From Ceriagrion tenellum (lineage: Eukaryota; Arthropoda; Insecta; Odonata; Coenagrionidae), in NCBI GenBank assembly GCA_963169105.1, contig OY720643.1, positions 21,982,373-22,046,372 on the forward strand: a stretch of DNA of 64,000 nt, written 5' to 3'. Made by a program: the position numbers and the translations under genes. This document shows positions 50,405 to 62,764 of this stretch, one piece after another (the first letter of the stretch is position 1; each line of letters opens with the position of its first letter). The notes below the pieces were generated by a model. That model saw only the letters and a list, made by a program, of their open reading frames with translations. It ran no database searches and had not been told where the DNA came from.

Positions 50405-51227
50405 GAACAAAATAAAGGGTATGTGAGGAGAATGAGATAGGGGAAGAGAGGAAAGTAGCATTGGAGGTCTAAGACGGGGCGAGGTTTGTCTATTGTTCTA
50501 CGAGCACAGACGCTGGTGGGCCCATGGTCGCCCCCGCTGTTAAGCATGCTGTCGCTAATCCTAGATTCTAAAGCGACGGTCACTTCAGTGGGAAGCAAAT
50601 AGCGAATGACATGGGTAAAGGGAATCAAAGGGTCGGCATGCAGTTAAAATTGGTGAAAAGAAGATGGAAAAGGAAGCGCGCTGATGAGATCTGGAGAACC
50701 GACTACTGAACGTTCGGCGCGAGAGCCGGACGCCGCCGCGGCGGGAGACCGGCGTTACGCCTTCACTAAAAAATTTTTTTCTTTCTTAAATGAAATATTA
50801 CCCCTACCAAATTTTTTTAACTTGTAGACGAGGGTTGTATCTACAACATATAAAAAAATGAGGAAAATCGAAGGCATAGCTACATCGTCAAAAATCGATT
50901 TGAACATTTGAATTTGTTATAAACTTTATTTAATTGTTTAAATTTTATGTAATAATCCATTAATTATCTTTCTTAATTTCATACCTTTAAAATAAGTCAT
51001 TGCATGCATTTTTATCTTCCTTATTTCCGGAGATATGCCGTCAAATGCGACGACGCTTTTGTAAAATTCTTGTTTTACAACATTGCAATATCTCGTAAAC
51101 CGTTGCATGGATTACAAAATGGCTTTGGGGTTTTCATTTCGTAATCAAATGAAGACGATTTGCCAAATTTGGTCGAAATCGGTTACCCCAAGGGCAATCA
51201 CCTGGTCGAATTGTGGTGGAATGACCC
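50405..51227 (-). repeat. Right terminal inverted repeat, copy 1
   Basis: Inverted partner of 47,172-48,004, ending GGTGGAATGACCC. It lies upstream of the transposase start, so any promoter is probably in this arm. It carries the same unidentified small frame (50,371-50,628, minus), which here extends a few codons past the repeat. Confidence 0.93.
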
Positions 51228-54200
51228 ATTTCTTTTGAAAAATGTTTCTCGTCCGGCAAAACATTTTATTCTTCCGATTAAAGAAAGCACTAGGAAAAAT
51301 TTTCAACAGCTTTTCTTATTCCCAGCCTATAAATTTGAATTATAATCCTATATAAAAATATTTCTCGTCCGGCAAACCATTTTATTCTTCCAATTAAAGA
51401 GTGCTCTAGGAAAAATATTTAAACGCTTTTCTTATTCCAACACTGAAAATCAGAAATATATTTCTTTTGGAAAATGTTTCTCCTCCGGCAAATCAATTTA
51501 TTCTTTAGATTAAAGAAGGCTCTAGGAAATATATATAAACGCTATATTATTACAAAACTGAAAATCAGAAATATATTTCTTTTGAAAAATGTTTCTCGCC
51601 CGGAACACCATTTTATTCTTCCGATTAAAGAGTGCTCTAGGAAAAATATTTATCCGCTATTCTTATTCGAAAACTGAAAATAAAAAAATATATTTCTGTT
51701 GAATAGTGTTTCTCGTTTGGCAAATTATTTTATTCTTCTGATTAAAGAGATCTCAAGGAATAATATTCAACCGCTTTTCACATTCCCAACATATCAATCT
51801 GAATTAAATTCCTTTTTTAAAAAGGTTTCAAGTCCGGCAAACCATCGTATTCTTCCGATTAAAGAGTGCTCTAGGAAAAATACTTAAACGATTTTCTTAT
51901 TCCAAATCCAAAAATCAGAAATATATTTCTTTTGAAAATAGTTTCTCAACCGGCAAACCATTTTATTATCCCGATTTAAGAGTGCTTAAGGAAAATATTT
52001 TAAAGCTTTTTTTTTCCAACAATAAAAATCAGAAATATATTTCTTTTGAAAAATGTTTCTCGTCCGGCAAACCATTGTATTCTTCCGATTAAAGAGTGCT
52101 CTAGCAAAAATATTTATCCACTTTTCTTATTCCAAAACTGAAAATCAGAAATATATTTCTTTTGAAAATCGTTTCTCGTCCGGGAAACCATTTTATTCTT
52201 CCGATTGAAGAGTGCTCTAGGAAAAACATTTAAAACCTTTTCTTATTCCTAAATTAAAAACCAGAAATATATTTCTTTTGAAAAATGATTCTCGTCAGGC
52301 AAATCATTTTATTCTTCCAAATAAAGAGTGCTCTAGGAAAAATATTTATCCGCTTTTTTTAGTCAAAAACTAACAATCAGAAATATATTTCTCTTGAAAA
52401 ATGTTTCTCGTCCGGCAAAACCATTTTATTCTTCCGATTAAATAGTGCTCTAGGAAAATAATTTATCCGCTTTTCTTATTCCAAAACTAAAAATCAGAAA
52501 TATATTTCTTTTGAAAAATGTTTCTCGTCCGGCAAACCATTTTATTATCCCGATTTAAGAGTGCTTAAGGAAAATATTTTAAAGCTTTTTTTATTCCAAA
52601 ACTGAAAACCAGTAATATATTTCTTTTTAAAACTGTTTCCCGTCCTGCAAACCATTTTATTCTTCCGATTAAAGAGTGCTCTTGGAACAATCACTTACCT
52701 CATTCCCATCCTAAAAATAAGTATTATATTTCTTTTGAAAAATGTTTCTCGTTCATCAAACCATTTTCTTCTTCCGATTATAGTGTGCTGTCGGAAAAAT
52801 ATTCAACCGCTTTTCTTATTCCCAGCCTATAAATCTGAATTATATTCTCTTTTTAAAAATGTTTCTCGTCCGGCAAACATTTTTATTCCTCCGATTAATT
52901 AGTGCTCTAGGAAAAATATTTAACCGCTTTTTTTATTGCAAAACTGAAAATCAGAAATTTATTTCTTTTAAAAAATGTGTCTCGTCCGAGATATCATTTT
53001 ATTCCTAAGATTAAAAAGTGTTCTAGGAAAAATATTCAACCGTTTTCTCATATCCAGCGTATAAGTCTGAATTATATTCCTTATTTAAAAAAGTTTCTGG
53101 TCCGCAAACCATTTTTTTCTTCCGATTAAAGAGTGCTCTAAGAAGAATATTTATCCGCTTTTCTCATTCCAAGCCTATAAATCTGAATTATATTCCTTAT
53201 TTAATATTGTTTCTAGTCCTAAACACCATTTTATTCTTCCTATTAAAGAGTGCTGTAGGAAAAATTTCATGGGTTTTCTTATTCCCAGCCTATAAATCTG
53301 AATTTTTCTCCAATTTTAATAATATTTTTCCTCCGGCAAACCTTCATATTCTTCCGATTAAAGAGTGCCCTAGGAAAAATATTTATCCACTTTTCTTATT
53401 CCTAAACTAAAAATCAGAAATATATTTCTTAAGAAAAATGTTTCTCGTCCGGCAAACCATTTTATTCTCCCGAGTATGGAGTATTTTAGGAAAAATATTA
53501 TAAAGCGTTTTTAATTCCAAAACTGAAAACCAGAAATATATATTTCTTTTGAAAAAAGATTCTCTTCCGGGAAATTATATTATTCATCTGATTAAAGAGT
53601 ACTCTTAGAACAAAATTTAACCGCTTTTCTCATTCCCAGGCTGAAAATCTGAATTATTTTCCTTTTTTAAAAATATTTCTTGTCCGGCAAACCGTTTTAT
53701 TCTTCAGATTAAAGAGTGCTCTAGGAAAAATATTTAACCACTTTCATCATTGTCAGCCTGAAAATCAGAAAAATATTTCTTTTGAAAATCGTTTCTTGTC
53801 CGGCAAACTATTTAATTCTTCCCATTAAAGAGCGCTCTAGGAAAAAAAATCTTTACTTATTCCAAAACTGAAAATCCGAAATATATATAATTTTTTGAAA
53901 AATGTTTCTCGTCCGGCAATCCATTTTATTCCTACGATTAAATAGTGCTCTAGGAAAAATATTTATCCGTTTTTCTTGGTCCAAAACAGAAAATCAGAAT
54001 TATTATTCTTTTGAAAAATGTATCTTGTCCGGCAAATCCTTATATTCTTCCGATTTAAGAGCGCTCTAGGAAAAAAAATTAAACGCTATTCTTATTCCAA
54101 AACTGAAAATCAGAAATATTTTTCTTTTGACAAAGTTACTTGTCCGGCAAATGTTTATATTCTTCCGATTAAAGAGTGCTCTAAGAAATATATATAAACG

Positions 54201-57200
54201 ATTTATTATTTCAAAACTGAATATCTGAAATATATTTATATTGAAAAATGTTTCTCGTCTGGCATACCATTTTATTATCCCGATTTAAGAGTGCTTAAGG
54301 GAAATATTTTAAAGCTTTTTTTATTCCAAAACTGAAAACCAGATATATATTTCTTTTTAAAAATGTTTCCCGTCCGGCAAACCATTTTATTCTTCCGATT
54401 AAAGAGTGCTCTTGGAACAATCACTTACCTCATTCCCATCCTAAAAATAAGTATTATATTTCTTTTGAAAAATGTTTCTCGTTCATTAAACCATTTTCTT
54501 CTTCCGATTATAGAGTGCTCTAGGAAAAATATTCAACCGCTTTTCTTAGTCCCAGCCTATAAATCTGAATTATATTTCCTTTTTAAAAATGTTTCTCGTC
54601 CGGCAAATAATTTTATTCTTCCGATTAATGAATGCTCTAGGAACAATATATAAACGCTTTTTTTATTGCAAAACTGAAAATCAGAAATATATTTCTATTG
54701 AAAAATGTTTCTCGTCCGGCAAACCATTTTATTCTTCCAAATAAAAAATGCTCTAGGAAAATAATTTATACGCTTTTCTTAACCTAAAAGTAAAAATCAG
54801 AAATATATTTCTTCTTGAATTATCTTTCACGCCAGGCGAAAAAATTCATTCTTCCGACTAAAAAAGGCTCTAGGAAAAATATTCAACCGCTTTTCTCATT
54901 TCCAGCCTATAAATCTGAATTATTTTCCTTTTATAAAAATATTTCTCGTCCGGTATACAATTTTATTCTTCTGATTAAAGAGTGCTCTAGGAAAAATATT
55001 TATCTGCTTTTCCTATTCCTAAACTGAAAATAGGAAATATATTTTTTTGAAAAAATATTCTCGTCCGGCAAACCAATTTATTCTTCCCATTAATGGGTGC
55101 TCTAGGAATAATATTTGATTCCTTTTCTTGTTCCAAAACTAAAAATCAGAAATATATTACTTTAGAAAAATGTTTCTCTTCCGGCAAACCATTTTATTCT
55201 AGAGGTTAAAGAGTTCTCTAGGAAAAATATTTAAGCACTTTTATCATTGCCAGGCTGAAAATCAGATAAATAATCTTTAGAAAAATGTTTCGTTCGGACA
55301 ACCATCTAATTCTTCCGATTAAAGAGTGCTCTATGAAAAATATTTATCCGCTTTTCCTTTCCAAAACTGAAAATGAGAAATATAGGTCTATTGAAAAATG
55401 TTTCTTGTTCAGCAAAACTTTTTATTCTTCCGATTAAAAAGCTCTAGGAATATATAGATAACCAGAAATATATATCTTTAGAAAAATGGTTCTAGTCCGG
55501 CAAACCATTTTATTCTTCCGATTAAAAAGTGCTCTAGAAAAAAATATTGAAAACCTTTTCTTAACGAGAAACTGAATATTAGAAATATATTTCTTATGAA
55601 AAATGTTTCTCGTCCAGAAAACATTTTTATTCTTCCAACTAAAGAGTGCTCTAGAAAAAAAAAATAATATCTATTCTTTTTGCAAAACTGAAAATTAGAA
55701 TTATATTTCTTTTTAAAAATGTTTCTCGTCCGGTAAATCATTTTATTCTTCAAAATAAAAAATGCTCTAGGAAAATAATTTAAACGCTCTTCTTAACCTA
55801 AAAGTAAAAATCAGAAATTAATTTCTTCTTGAATTATCTTTCACGCCAGGCAAACAAATTTATTCTTCCGACTAAAAAAGGCTATTGGAAAAATATTCAA
55901 CCGCTTTTCTCATTTCCAGCCTATAAATCAGAATTATTTTCCTTTTATAAAAATATTTCTCGTCCGAAATTCAATTTTATTCTTCTGATTAAAGAGTCCT
56001 CTAGGAAAAATAATTATCTGCTTTTCCTATTCCTAAACTGAAAATAAGAAATATATTTTTTTCGAAAAAATATTCTCGTCCGGCAAACCAATTTATTTTT
56101 CCTATTAATGGGTGCTCTAGGAAAAATATTTTATTGCTTATCTTGTTCCAAAACTAAAAATCAGAAATATATTTCTTTAGAAAATTGTTTCTCCTCCGGC
56201 AAACCATTTTATTCTCCCGATTATTGAGTGCTTTAGGAAAAATATTAAAAAGCTTTTTTAATTTCAAAACTGAAAACCAGAAATATATATCTTATGAAAA
56301 AAGTTTCTCTTCCGGCAAACCATTTTATTCTTCAGGTTAAAGAGTTCTCTAGGAAAAATATTTAAACACTTTTATCATTGCCAGCCTGAAAATCAGATAT
56401 ATAATCTTTAGAAAAATGTTTCTCGTTCGGACAACCATTTTATTCTTCCGATTAAAGAGTGCTCTAGGAAAAATATTCAACCGCTTTTCTATTACAAAAC
56501 TGAAAATTAGAAATGTATTAATTTTGAAAAATGATTCTCGTCCGGCAAATTATTTTATTCTTCCGATTAAAGAGTGCTCTAGAAAAAAAATTCAAGCGCT
56601 TTTCTCATTCCCAGCCTGAAAATCTGAATTATATTCCTTTTTAATAAATATTTCTCGTCCGGCAAACCATTTTATTCTTCCGATTAAAGAGTGCATTAGG
56701 AAAAATATTTTAAAGCTTTTCTTATTCCAAAACTGAAAATCAGAAATATATTTCTTTTGAAAAATGTTTCTATTCCGGCAAACCATTTCATTCTTTCGTC
56801 TATAGAGTGCTCTAGAAAAAATTTTCAACCGCTTTTCTCATTCCCAGCCTATAAATCTTAATTTAATTCCTTTTATATTAATATTTGTTGTCCGGCAAAC
56901 CATTTTAATTTTCCGAATAAAGAGCAATATTGGAAAAAGATTTAAAAGCTTTTTATATATTTAGCCCGAAAATATTAATTACATTTCATTTTTTAAAATG
57001 TTTCTTGTCCGGAACACCATTTTTTTTCCGTTTAAGAATTCTATAGGAAAAATATTCAACCGCTTTTTCATTCCAATATTATAGATCTGAATTATATTCC
57101 TTTTCTAAAAAGTTTATCGTCCGGCAAACCATTTTTTTCTTCCAATTAAAGAGTGCTCTAAGAAGAATATTTATTTGCTTTTCTTATTCCAAACTGAAAA

Positions 57201-58708
57201 TCAGAAATGTATTTCTTTTGCAAAATGATTCTCGTCCGGAAAAACATTTTAATCTTCCGATTAAAGAGTGCTCTAGGAAAGATATTTAATGCATTTCTCA
57301 TTCCCAGCCTAGTAATCTGAATTTATTTCCTTTTATAAAAATATTTCTCGTCCGGCAAAAAATTTTATTCTTCCGATTAAAGAGTGCGCTAGGAAAAATA
57401 TTTATCCGCTTTTCTTATTCCTAAACTGAAAATAAAAAATATATTTTTTTTGAAAAATTATTCTCAAACCTCATTATTCTTCCAAATAAAAAAAGCTCAA
57501 AAAAACTCAACTCCTTTTCTCATTCCAATTCTAGAAATATGATTTATAGTCGTTTTTTAAAAATGTTTCTTGTCCGTCAAATCATTTTATTCTTCCCATT
57601 AATGAGTGTTCTAGGATAAATATTTAAACGCTTTTCTTAATCTAAAACTGAAAATCAAAAATATATTTCTTTAGAAAAATGTTTCTCGTCCGTTTAACCA
57701 TTTTATTCTCCCGATTATGGAGTTCTTTAGGAAAAATATTATAAAGCTTTTTTAATTCCAAAACTGAAAATCCAAAATATATTTTTTCGAAAAATGTTTT
57801 TCTTCGGGCAAACCATTTAAGTCTTCCTATTAAAGAGTGCTCTACGAAAAATATTAACCGCTTTTCTTATTCCAAAACTAAAAATTAGAAATATATTTCT
57901 ATTGAAAAATGTTTCTCGTTCAGCAAATATTTTTATTCTTCAGATTAAAGAGTGCGCTAGGAAAAATATTTAAACTGTTTTCTTATTCCAAAACTGAAAA
58001 TCAGAAATATATTTCTTTTGAAAAATGTTTCTCGTCCGGAACACAATTTTATTCTTCCGATTAAAGATTTCTATAGAAAAAATATTTATCCGCTTTTTTA
58101 GTCCAATACTAACAATCAGAAATATATTTCTTTTGAAAAATGTTTCTCGTCCGGCAAACCATTTAATTCTTCCGATTAAAGGGCGCTCTAGGAAAAAAAT
58201 TTAAACGCTATTCTTATTCCAAAACTGATAATCAGAAATATATTTCTTTTGAAAAATGTTTCTCGTCCAGCAAATCATTTCATTCTTTAGATTAAAGAAA
58301 GCTCTAGGAAATATATATAAATGCTTTATTATTTCAAAACAGAAAATCAGAAATATATTTTTTTTGAAAAAAGTTTCTCGTTGGGAAAACCATTTAATTC
58401 TTCCGATTAAAGAATGTAATAGGAAAAATATTCAAACGCTTTCTTATTTCCAGCCTACAAATCTGAATTATATTCCTTTTTTTAAAATATTTCTCGTTCG
58501 GCAAACCATTTTATTCCTCCGATTAAAGAGTGCTCTAGGAAAAATATTTATCCACTTTTCTTATTCCAAAACAAAAAATCAGAAATATAATTCTTTTAAA
58601 AAATGTTTCTCGTCCGGCAAACAATTTTATTCTTCCGATTAAGGAGTGTTCTAGGAAAAATATTTAAAAACATTTTTTATTCCAAAACTGAAAATCAGAA
58701 ATATATTT
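51228..58708 (+). repeat. Satellite between the transposon copies, about 64 monomers, with divergent block
   Basis: Begins with the second ATTT target copy and resumes the monomer at the exact base where the transposon split it. About 51,228-52,460 and 58,016-58,708 belong to the 11.5-kb duplication. From about 52.6 to 58.0 kb the monomers are much more divergent, with many private changes, shortened units and mixed families. Local duplications inside it include about 52,600-52,790 with 54,330-54,520 (offset 1,730) and about 54,800-55,060 with 55,815-56,075 (offset about 1,014). Confidence 0.93.
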
Positions 58709-59541
58709 GGGTCATTCCACCACAATTCGACCAGAAAATTGGTAAAATTGACCCTTGAGGTAACCGATTTCGACCAAATTTGGCAAATCGTCTTCATTTG
58801 ATTACGAAATGAAAATCCTAAAGCCATTTTGTAATCCATGCAACGGTTTACGAGATATTGCAATGTTGTAAAACAAGAATTTTACAAAAGCGTCGTCGCA
58901 TTTGACGGCATATCTCCGGAAATAAGGAAGATAAAAATGCATGCAATGACTTATTTTAAAGGTATGAAATTAAGAAAGATAATTAATGGATTATTACATA
59001 AAATTTAAACAATTAAATAAAGTTTATAACAAATTCAAATGTTCAAATCGATTTTTGACGATGTAGCTATGCCTTCGATTTTCCTCATTTTTTTATATGT
59101 TGTAGATACAACCCTCGTCTACAAGTTAAAAAAATTTGGTAGGGGTAATATTTCATTTAAGAAAGAAAAAAATTTTTTAGTGAAGGCGTAACGCCGGTCT
59201 CCCGCCGCGGCGGCGTCCGGCTCTCGCGCCGAACGTTCAGTAGTCGGTTCTCCAGATCTCATCAGCGCGCTTCCTTTTCCATCTTCTTTTCACCAATTTT
59301 AACTGCATGCCGACCCTTTGATTCCCTTTACCCATGTCATTCGCTATTTGCTTCCCACTGAAGTGACCGTCGCTTTAGAATCTAGGATTAGCGACAGCAT
59401 GCTTAACAGCGGGGGCGACCATGGGCCCACCAGCGTCTGTGCTCGTAGAACAATAGACAAACCTCGCCCCGTCTTAGACCTCCAATGCTACTTTCCTCTC
59501 TTCCCCTATCTCATTCTCCTCACATACCCTTTATTTTGTTC
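58709..59541 (+). repeat. Left terminal inverted repeat, copy 2
   Basis: Equivalent of 47,172-48,004. It differs at about 58,816 (AAATCCTAAAG where copy 1 has AAACTCTAAAG). In this copy the site agrees with its own right arm (CTTTAGGATTT near 62,662), whereas in copy 1 the two arms disagree. Confidence 0.92.
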
Positions 59542-61682
59542 CTCCTAGTCCGTCACTCGGGCACTTTCTTTGAAATGTTTTAATAGAAATGCCATTCAGC
59601 ATTACCGTCGATATCTTCTTAGTGATGCAACTGCTTCATCATGTTGTTGCGGTTCTTATATTGAGCCACAGCACCATCGGAATAGTAAATTATTCTACTT
59701 AAATAATGTACTCTTCTTCGAAGAAAAGTTATCAGTTTCGCTTGAAAGGTATAGAATGCACTCACGTTATGTTCCATACAGTCTGAAATAATAACCAAAT
59801 TGAAAGGTGCGACTTTATCGCAGGTATTTCTGCTGTAACACGCAAATGGATGTACTGTAGTCTGAGCGTTACACCAATGGGCCCCTTGTACAGCATCTTG
59901 GTGAAGAAAAGAATAATTCTCAGACAAATCGGCCACAACGACAACTTTACGCAATTTCTGATTGTCACTGACATTTTTAATAAAATATAGTTTGCATGCA
60001 AGCGATGTAGTCATGCCTTCTTACTTTGGTGGTATTCTCAGCGAAAGCCTCACAAATAATATTTACGTCCTTGACCTGTGTGGTTAACGCAAAATGATTT
60101 TCCTGAGTCCATTGCTTGACACGAACCTCATCCGTACTTTTTTCCCTGATGTACTCTGAAATAATTTCTGTCATTCAGTCTCTACTCCCACATTTTCTGA
60201 CGACATCATCACCGTTTTTGCCCTCTTCTCGTGGCAGTTTCTGGGTACTCACTCATGATGCACATTTCTAACGGAGGGCGACAGAGTGAGAATTCCAGGC
60301 AATCCCGATAAGTTTAGAAAATTTTTTCTCCGTTATCCGAATTTATTTTCCCTAATCCAGCCCCGAGGTATTGTAACTTGTAATTCTGGTGGATCATGCA
60401 GACACATATGGTGTGAGTGCCAGGTTCACCAGCCAACACGCACTCAGGAGGCTTCAAATCTGCAAATTTGGAGAAACCAATCTTTAAATTAGGATTTCTC
60501 TCTTAAAAAAGCTTCATAGGCTTCCCTCAAATTGCAAAGAATTAACCTTTTCTGCTTTACTACGCTCACATTTCCCTCCTTTACACTCTTACACTCTTTT
60601 TGCCCGCCATTTCTCTACTAATATCTGGTTCACGGCAGAACTCAATCAGTTTCAGTTTAGTGTCATTTGAGAGGTATTTGTTTCGTCTCGCGTTCGAAGA
60701 GCACAGAATTCCTTACTCAGATACGTATTTTTTCGTCTTTTTGACCAAATACGTCGATGTTTGAAACTCCTGCTTTATCTTTGAAACACTCCAAGATTTA
60801 GGTAGGACAGATAGGATTAAAAATTTTTCACTCATTTTCGTAGCGTTTAGGAACTTATCCTTCAGCTTCATAATCATTTCCTTGCCATCTTGGTGGAAGT
60901 GATCTTCTTGTTCAGGAATATCTTTTTGAATATTCATCTCCCCACCAGTAACCTTTTGAAGAGATAATCTCAAAGCAGCGGTTGCCACTTTTAATTTCTT
61001 CGTCAGATATTTGCTTGTCCTCTGCAATTTCTTTTTGTTGTTACAGGTGTTTGATCCAGGGATTTTAACGTCTTGTTCAGTTTTCCCAAGCGAATTTCTT
61101 TTCCTGGAATGTACTGACATCCATTGGTTTCATCAGTCCCGCTATCTTTCATAGAACTAACTGATGACTCTGACTAAGATCCTTGAGATTTAATAGCGAA
61201 TGTAGCACTGGTTGAAGGTCCTTCTGCACCATAAACCCAACTCTGGTAATCGTCATTTGTGGCGACCTCTGACTGACTTTCTGGCTCATCTTGAGAGCAA
61301 CCTGGATTGTTCTTTTTTTTGGCAACATTTTCTGGCTTGTAGAATTTTTTAACACCCACTTTACATTGAACACAGAGCATCTACCCTCTATTACAACAGG
61401 CACTGTGTCATGGTAGAAATTGTGGAACTCGCTTGTTATTGTCCATAAATTAATCAAGCGAATGTTTCTATGCAAATTCAAGGGATTGCAGCACCGCTCT
61501 TGACAAACCTCCTAGAAGAGTAAATAATCCTTACAATGACGGTTGCACACACTGAGTACAGCATCCACACCACTTCTCAATTCGATCAGCTCAATTTCAC
61601 GAGTAGAATAGCTGCGGAGACTCCTCAATACTGTTACACTCGAACATTTCTGGTTTAAAGCATCACCAACTGAACATATCAT
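59542..61682 (-). pseudogene. Transposase relic, copy 2 (frameshifted, C-terminus missing)
   Basis: Near-identical to the relic at 48,005-50,145: the same start-like Met (61,682), in-frame stop, frameshifts, motif order and loss of the C-terminus at the terminal repeat. The one internal coding difference I noticed is at 61,059 (G here, T at 49,522), which changes a histidine to a proline in the piece upstream of LPKSWS. Shared lesions mean both copies were already inactive before the 11.5-kb duplication. Confidence 0.85.
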
Positions 61683-61941
61683 AATCAACCATTGCAGACC
61701 AAGAAATGTTTACTCGCACTGAAACACGCGCTCTCTACAAATGATACCGAGGAGAGTTTTGAAACGTCACTGACGGAGGATGGACGGCAACTGACGAATT
61801 GCTTAAAATGCGATAGTTAGTGAGGGAAAAGAAGTCATGGTCTCTTCGCATTTACCGTTGTTTTTTTATCAGGGGTTAATATGCGAATGAGTGAGGGTGG
61901 GCGAAGGCTACTGGGCGCAATGGTTGTAAAAATGTTTCTCA

Positions 61942-62764
61942 GAACAAAATAAAGGGTATGTGAGGAGAATGAGATAGGGGAAGAGAGGAAAGTAGCATTG
62001 GAGGTCTAAGACGGGGCGAGGTTTGTCTATTGTTCTACGAGCACAGACGCTGGTGGGCCCATGGTCGCCCCCGCTGTTAAGCATGCTGTCGCTAATCCTA
62101 GATTCTAAAGCGACGGTCACTTCAGTGGGAAGCAAATAGCGAATGACATGGGTAAAGGGAATCAAAGGGTCGGCATGCAGTTAAAATTGGTGAAAAGAAG
62201 ATGGAAAAGGAAGCGCGCTGATGAGATCTGGAGAACCGACTACTGAACGTTCGGCGCGAGAGCCGGACGCCGCCGCGGCGGGAGACCGGCGTTACGCCTT
62301 CACTAAAAAATTTTTTTCTTTCTTAAATGAAATATTACCCCTACCAAATTTTTTTAACTTGTAGACGAGGGTTGTATCTACAACATATAAAAAAATGAGG
62401 AAAATCGAAGGCATAGCTACATCGTCAAAAATCGATTTGAACATTTGAATTTGTTATAAACTTTATTTAATTGTTTAAATTTTATGTAATAATCCATTAA
62501 TTATCTTTCTTAATTTCATACCTTTAAAATAAGTCATTGCATGCATTTTTATCTTCCTTATTTCCGGAGATATGCCGTCAAATGCGACGACGCTTTTGTA
62601 AAATTCTTGTTTTACAACATTGCAATATCTCGTAAACCGTTGCATGGATTACAAAATGGCTTTAGGATTTTCATTTTGTAATCAAATAAAGACGATTTGC
62701 CAAATTTGGTCGAAATCGGTTACCCCAAGGGCAATCACCTGGTCGAATTGTGGTGGAATGACCC
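61942..62764 (-). repeat. Right terminal inverted repeat, copy 2
   Basis: Equivalent of 50,405-51,227, ending GGTGGAATGACCC before ATTT. A cluster of differences from copy 1 lies at about 62,663-62,690 (TTTAGGATTTTCATTTTG against TTTGGGGTTTTCATTTCG). Confidence 0.92.

Larger units (their letters stand above)
47172..51227 (-). mobile_element. Long-TIR DNA transposon, copy 1 (dead)
   Basis: A 4,056-bp insertion in the satellite, bounded by GGGTCATTCCACC and GGTGGAATGACCC with a 4-bp ATTT target duplication. Terminal inverted repeats of about 830 bp enclose about 2.4 kb that carries a transposase relic on the minus strand. The 4-bp duplication and GGGTCATTCC-type ends make me suspect the Sola superfamily, but that assignment is from memory and not proven. 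The element cannot be autonomous because the transposase has many breaks and lacks its C-terminus. Its mixed GC content and complex sequence contrast sharply with the AT-rich satellite. Confidence 0.9.
46480..52462 (+). repeat. 11.5-kb segmental duplication, copy 1
   Basis: Sequence from about 46,480 through satellite, transposon and satellite to 52,462 repeats at about 58,016-64,000, with an offset of 11,536-11,538 bp. The start is set where a CCGGAACACAATTTTATTC monomer begins to match. I see only a handful of differences: 47,279-47,280, 49,522 (T, against G at 61,059), several near 51,126-51,152, and single-base run-length changes. Copy 2 is cut by the window edge, so the real unit may be longer. 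Confidence 0.95.
58709..62764 (-). mobile_element. Long-TIR DNA transposon, copy 2 (dead)
   Basis: Same length, ends, ATTT flanks (58,705-58,708 and 62,765-62,768) and satellite context as the element at 47,172-51,227, shifted by 11,537 bp. It also shares all the transposase lesions I checked. It therefore arose by copying of the surrounding DNA and not by a new insertion. Confidence 0.93.

Noticed and set aside
47172..62764. Two independent insertions of the same transposon
   Set aside because: Same target base, same flanking monomer variants over kilobases and the same transposase lesions show one insertion followed by segmental duplication.
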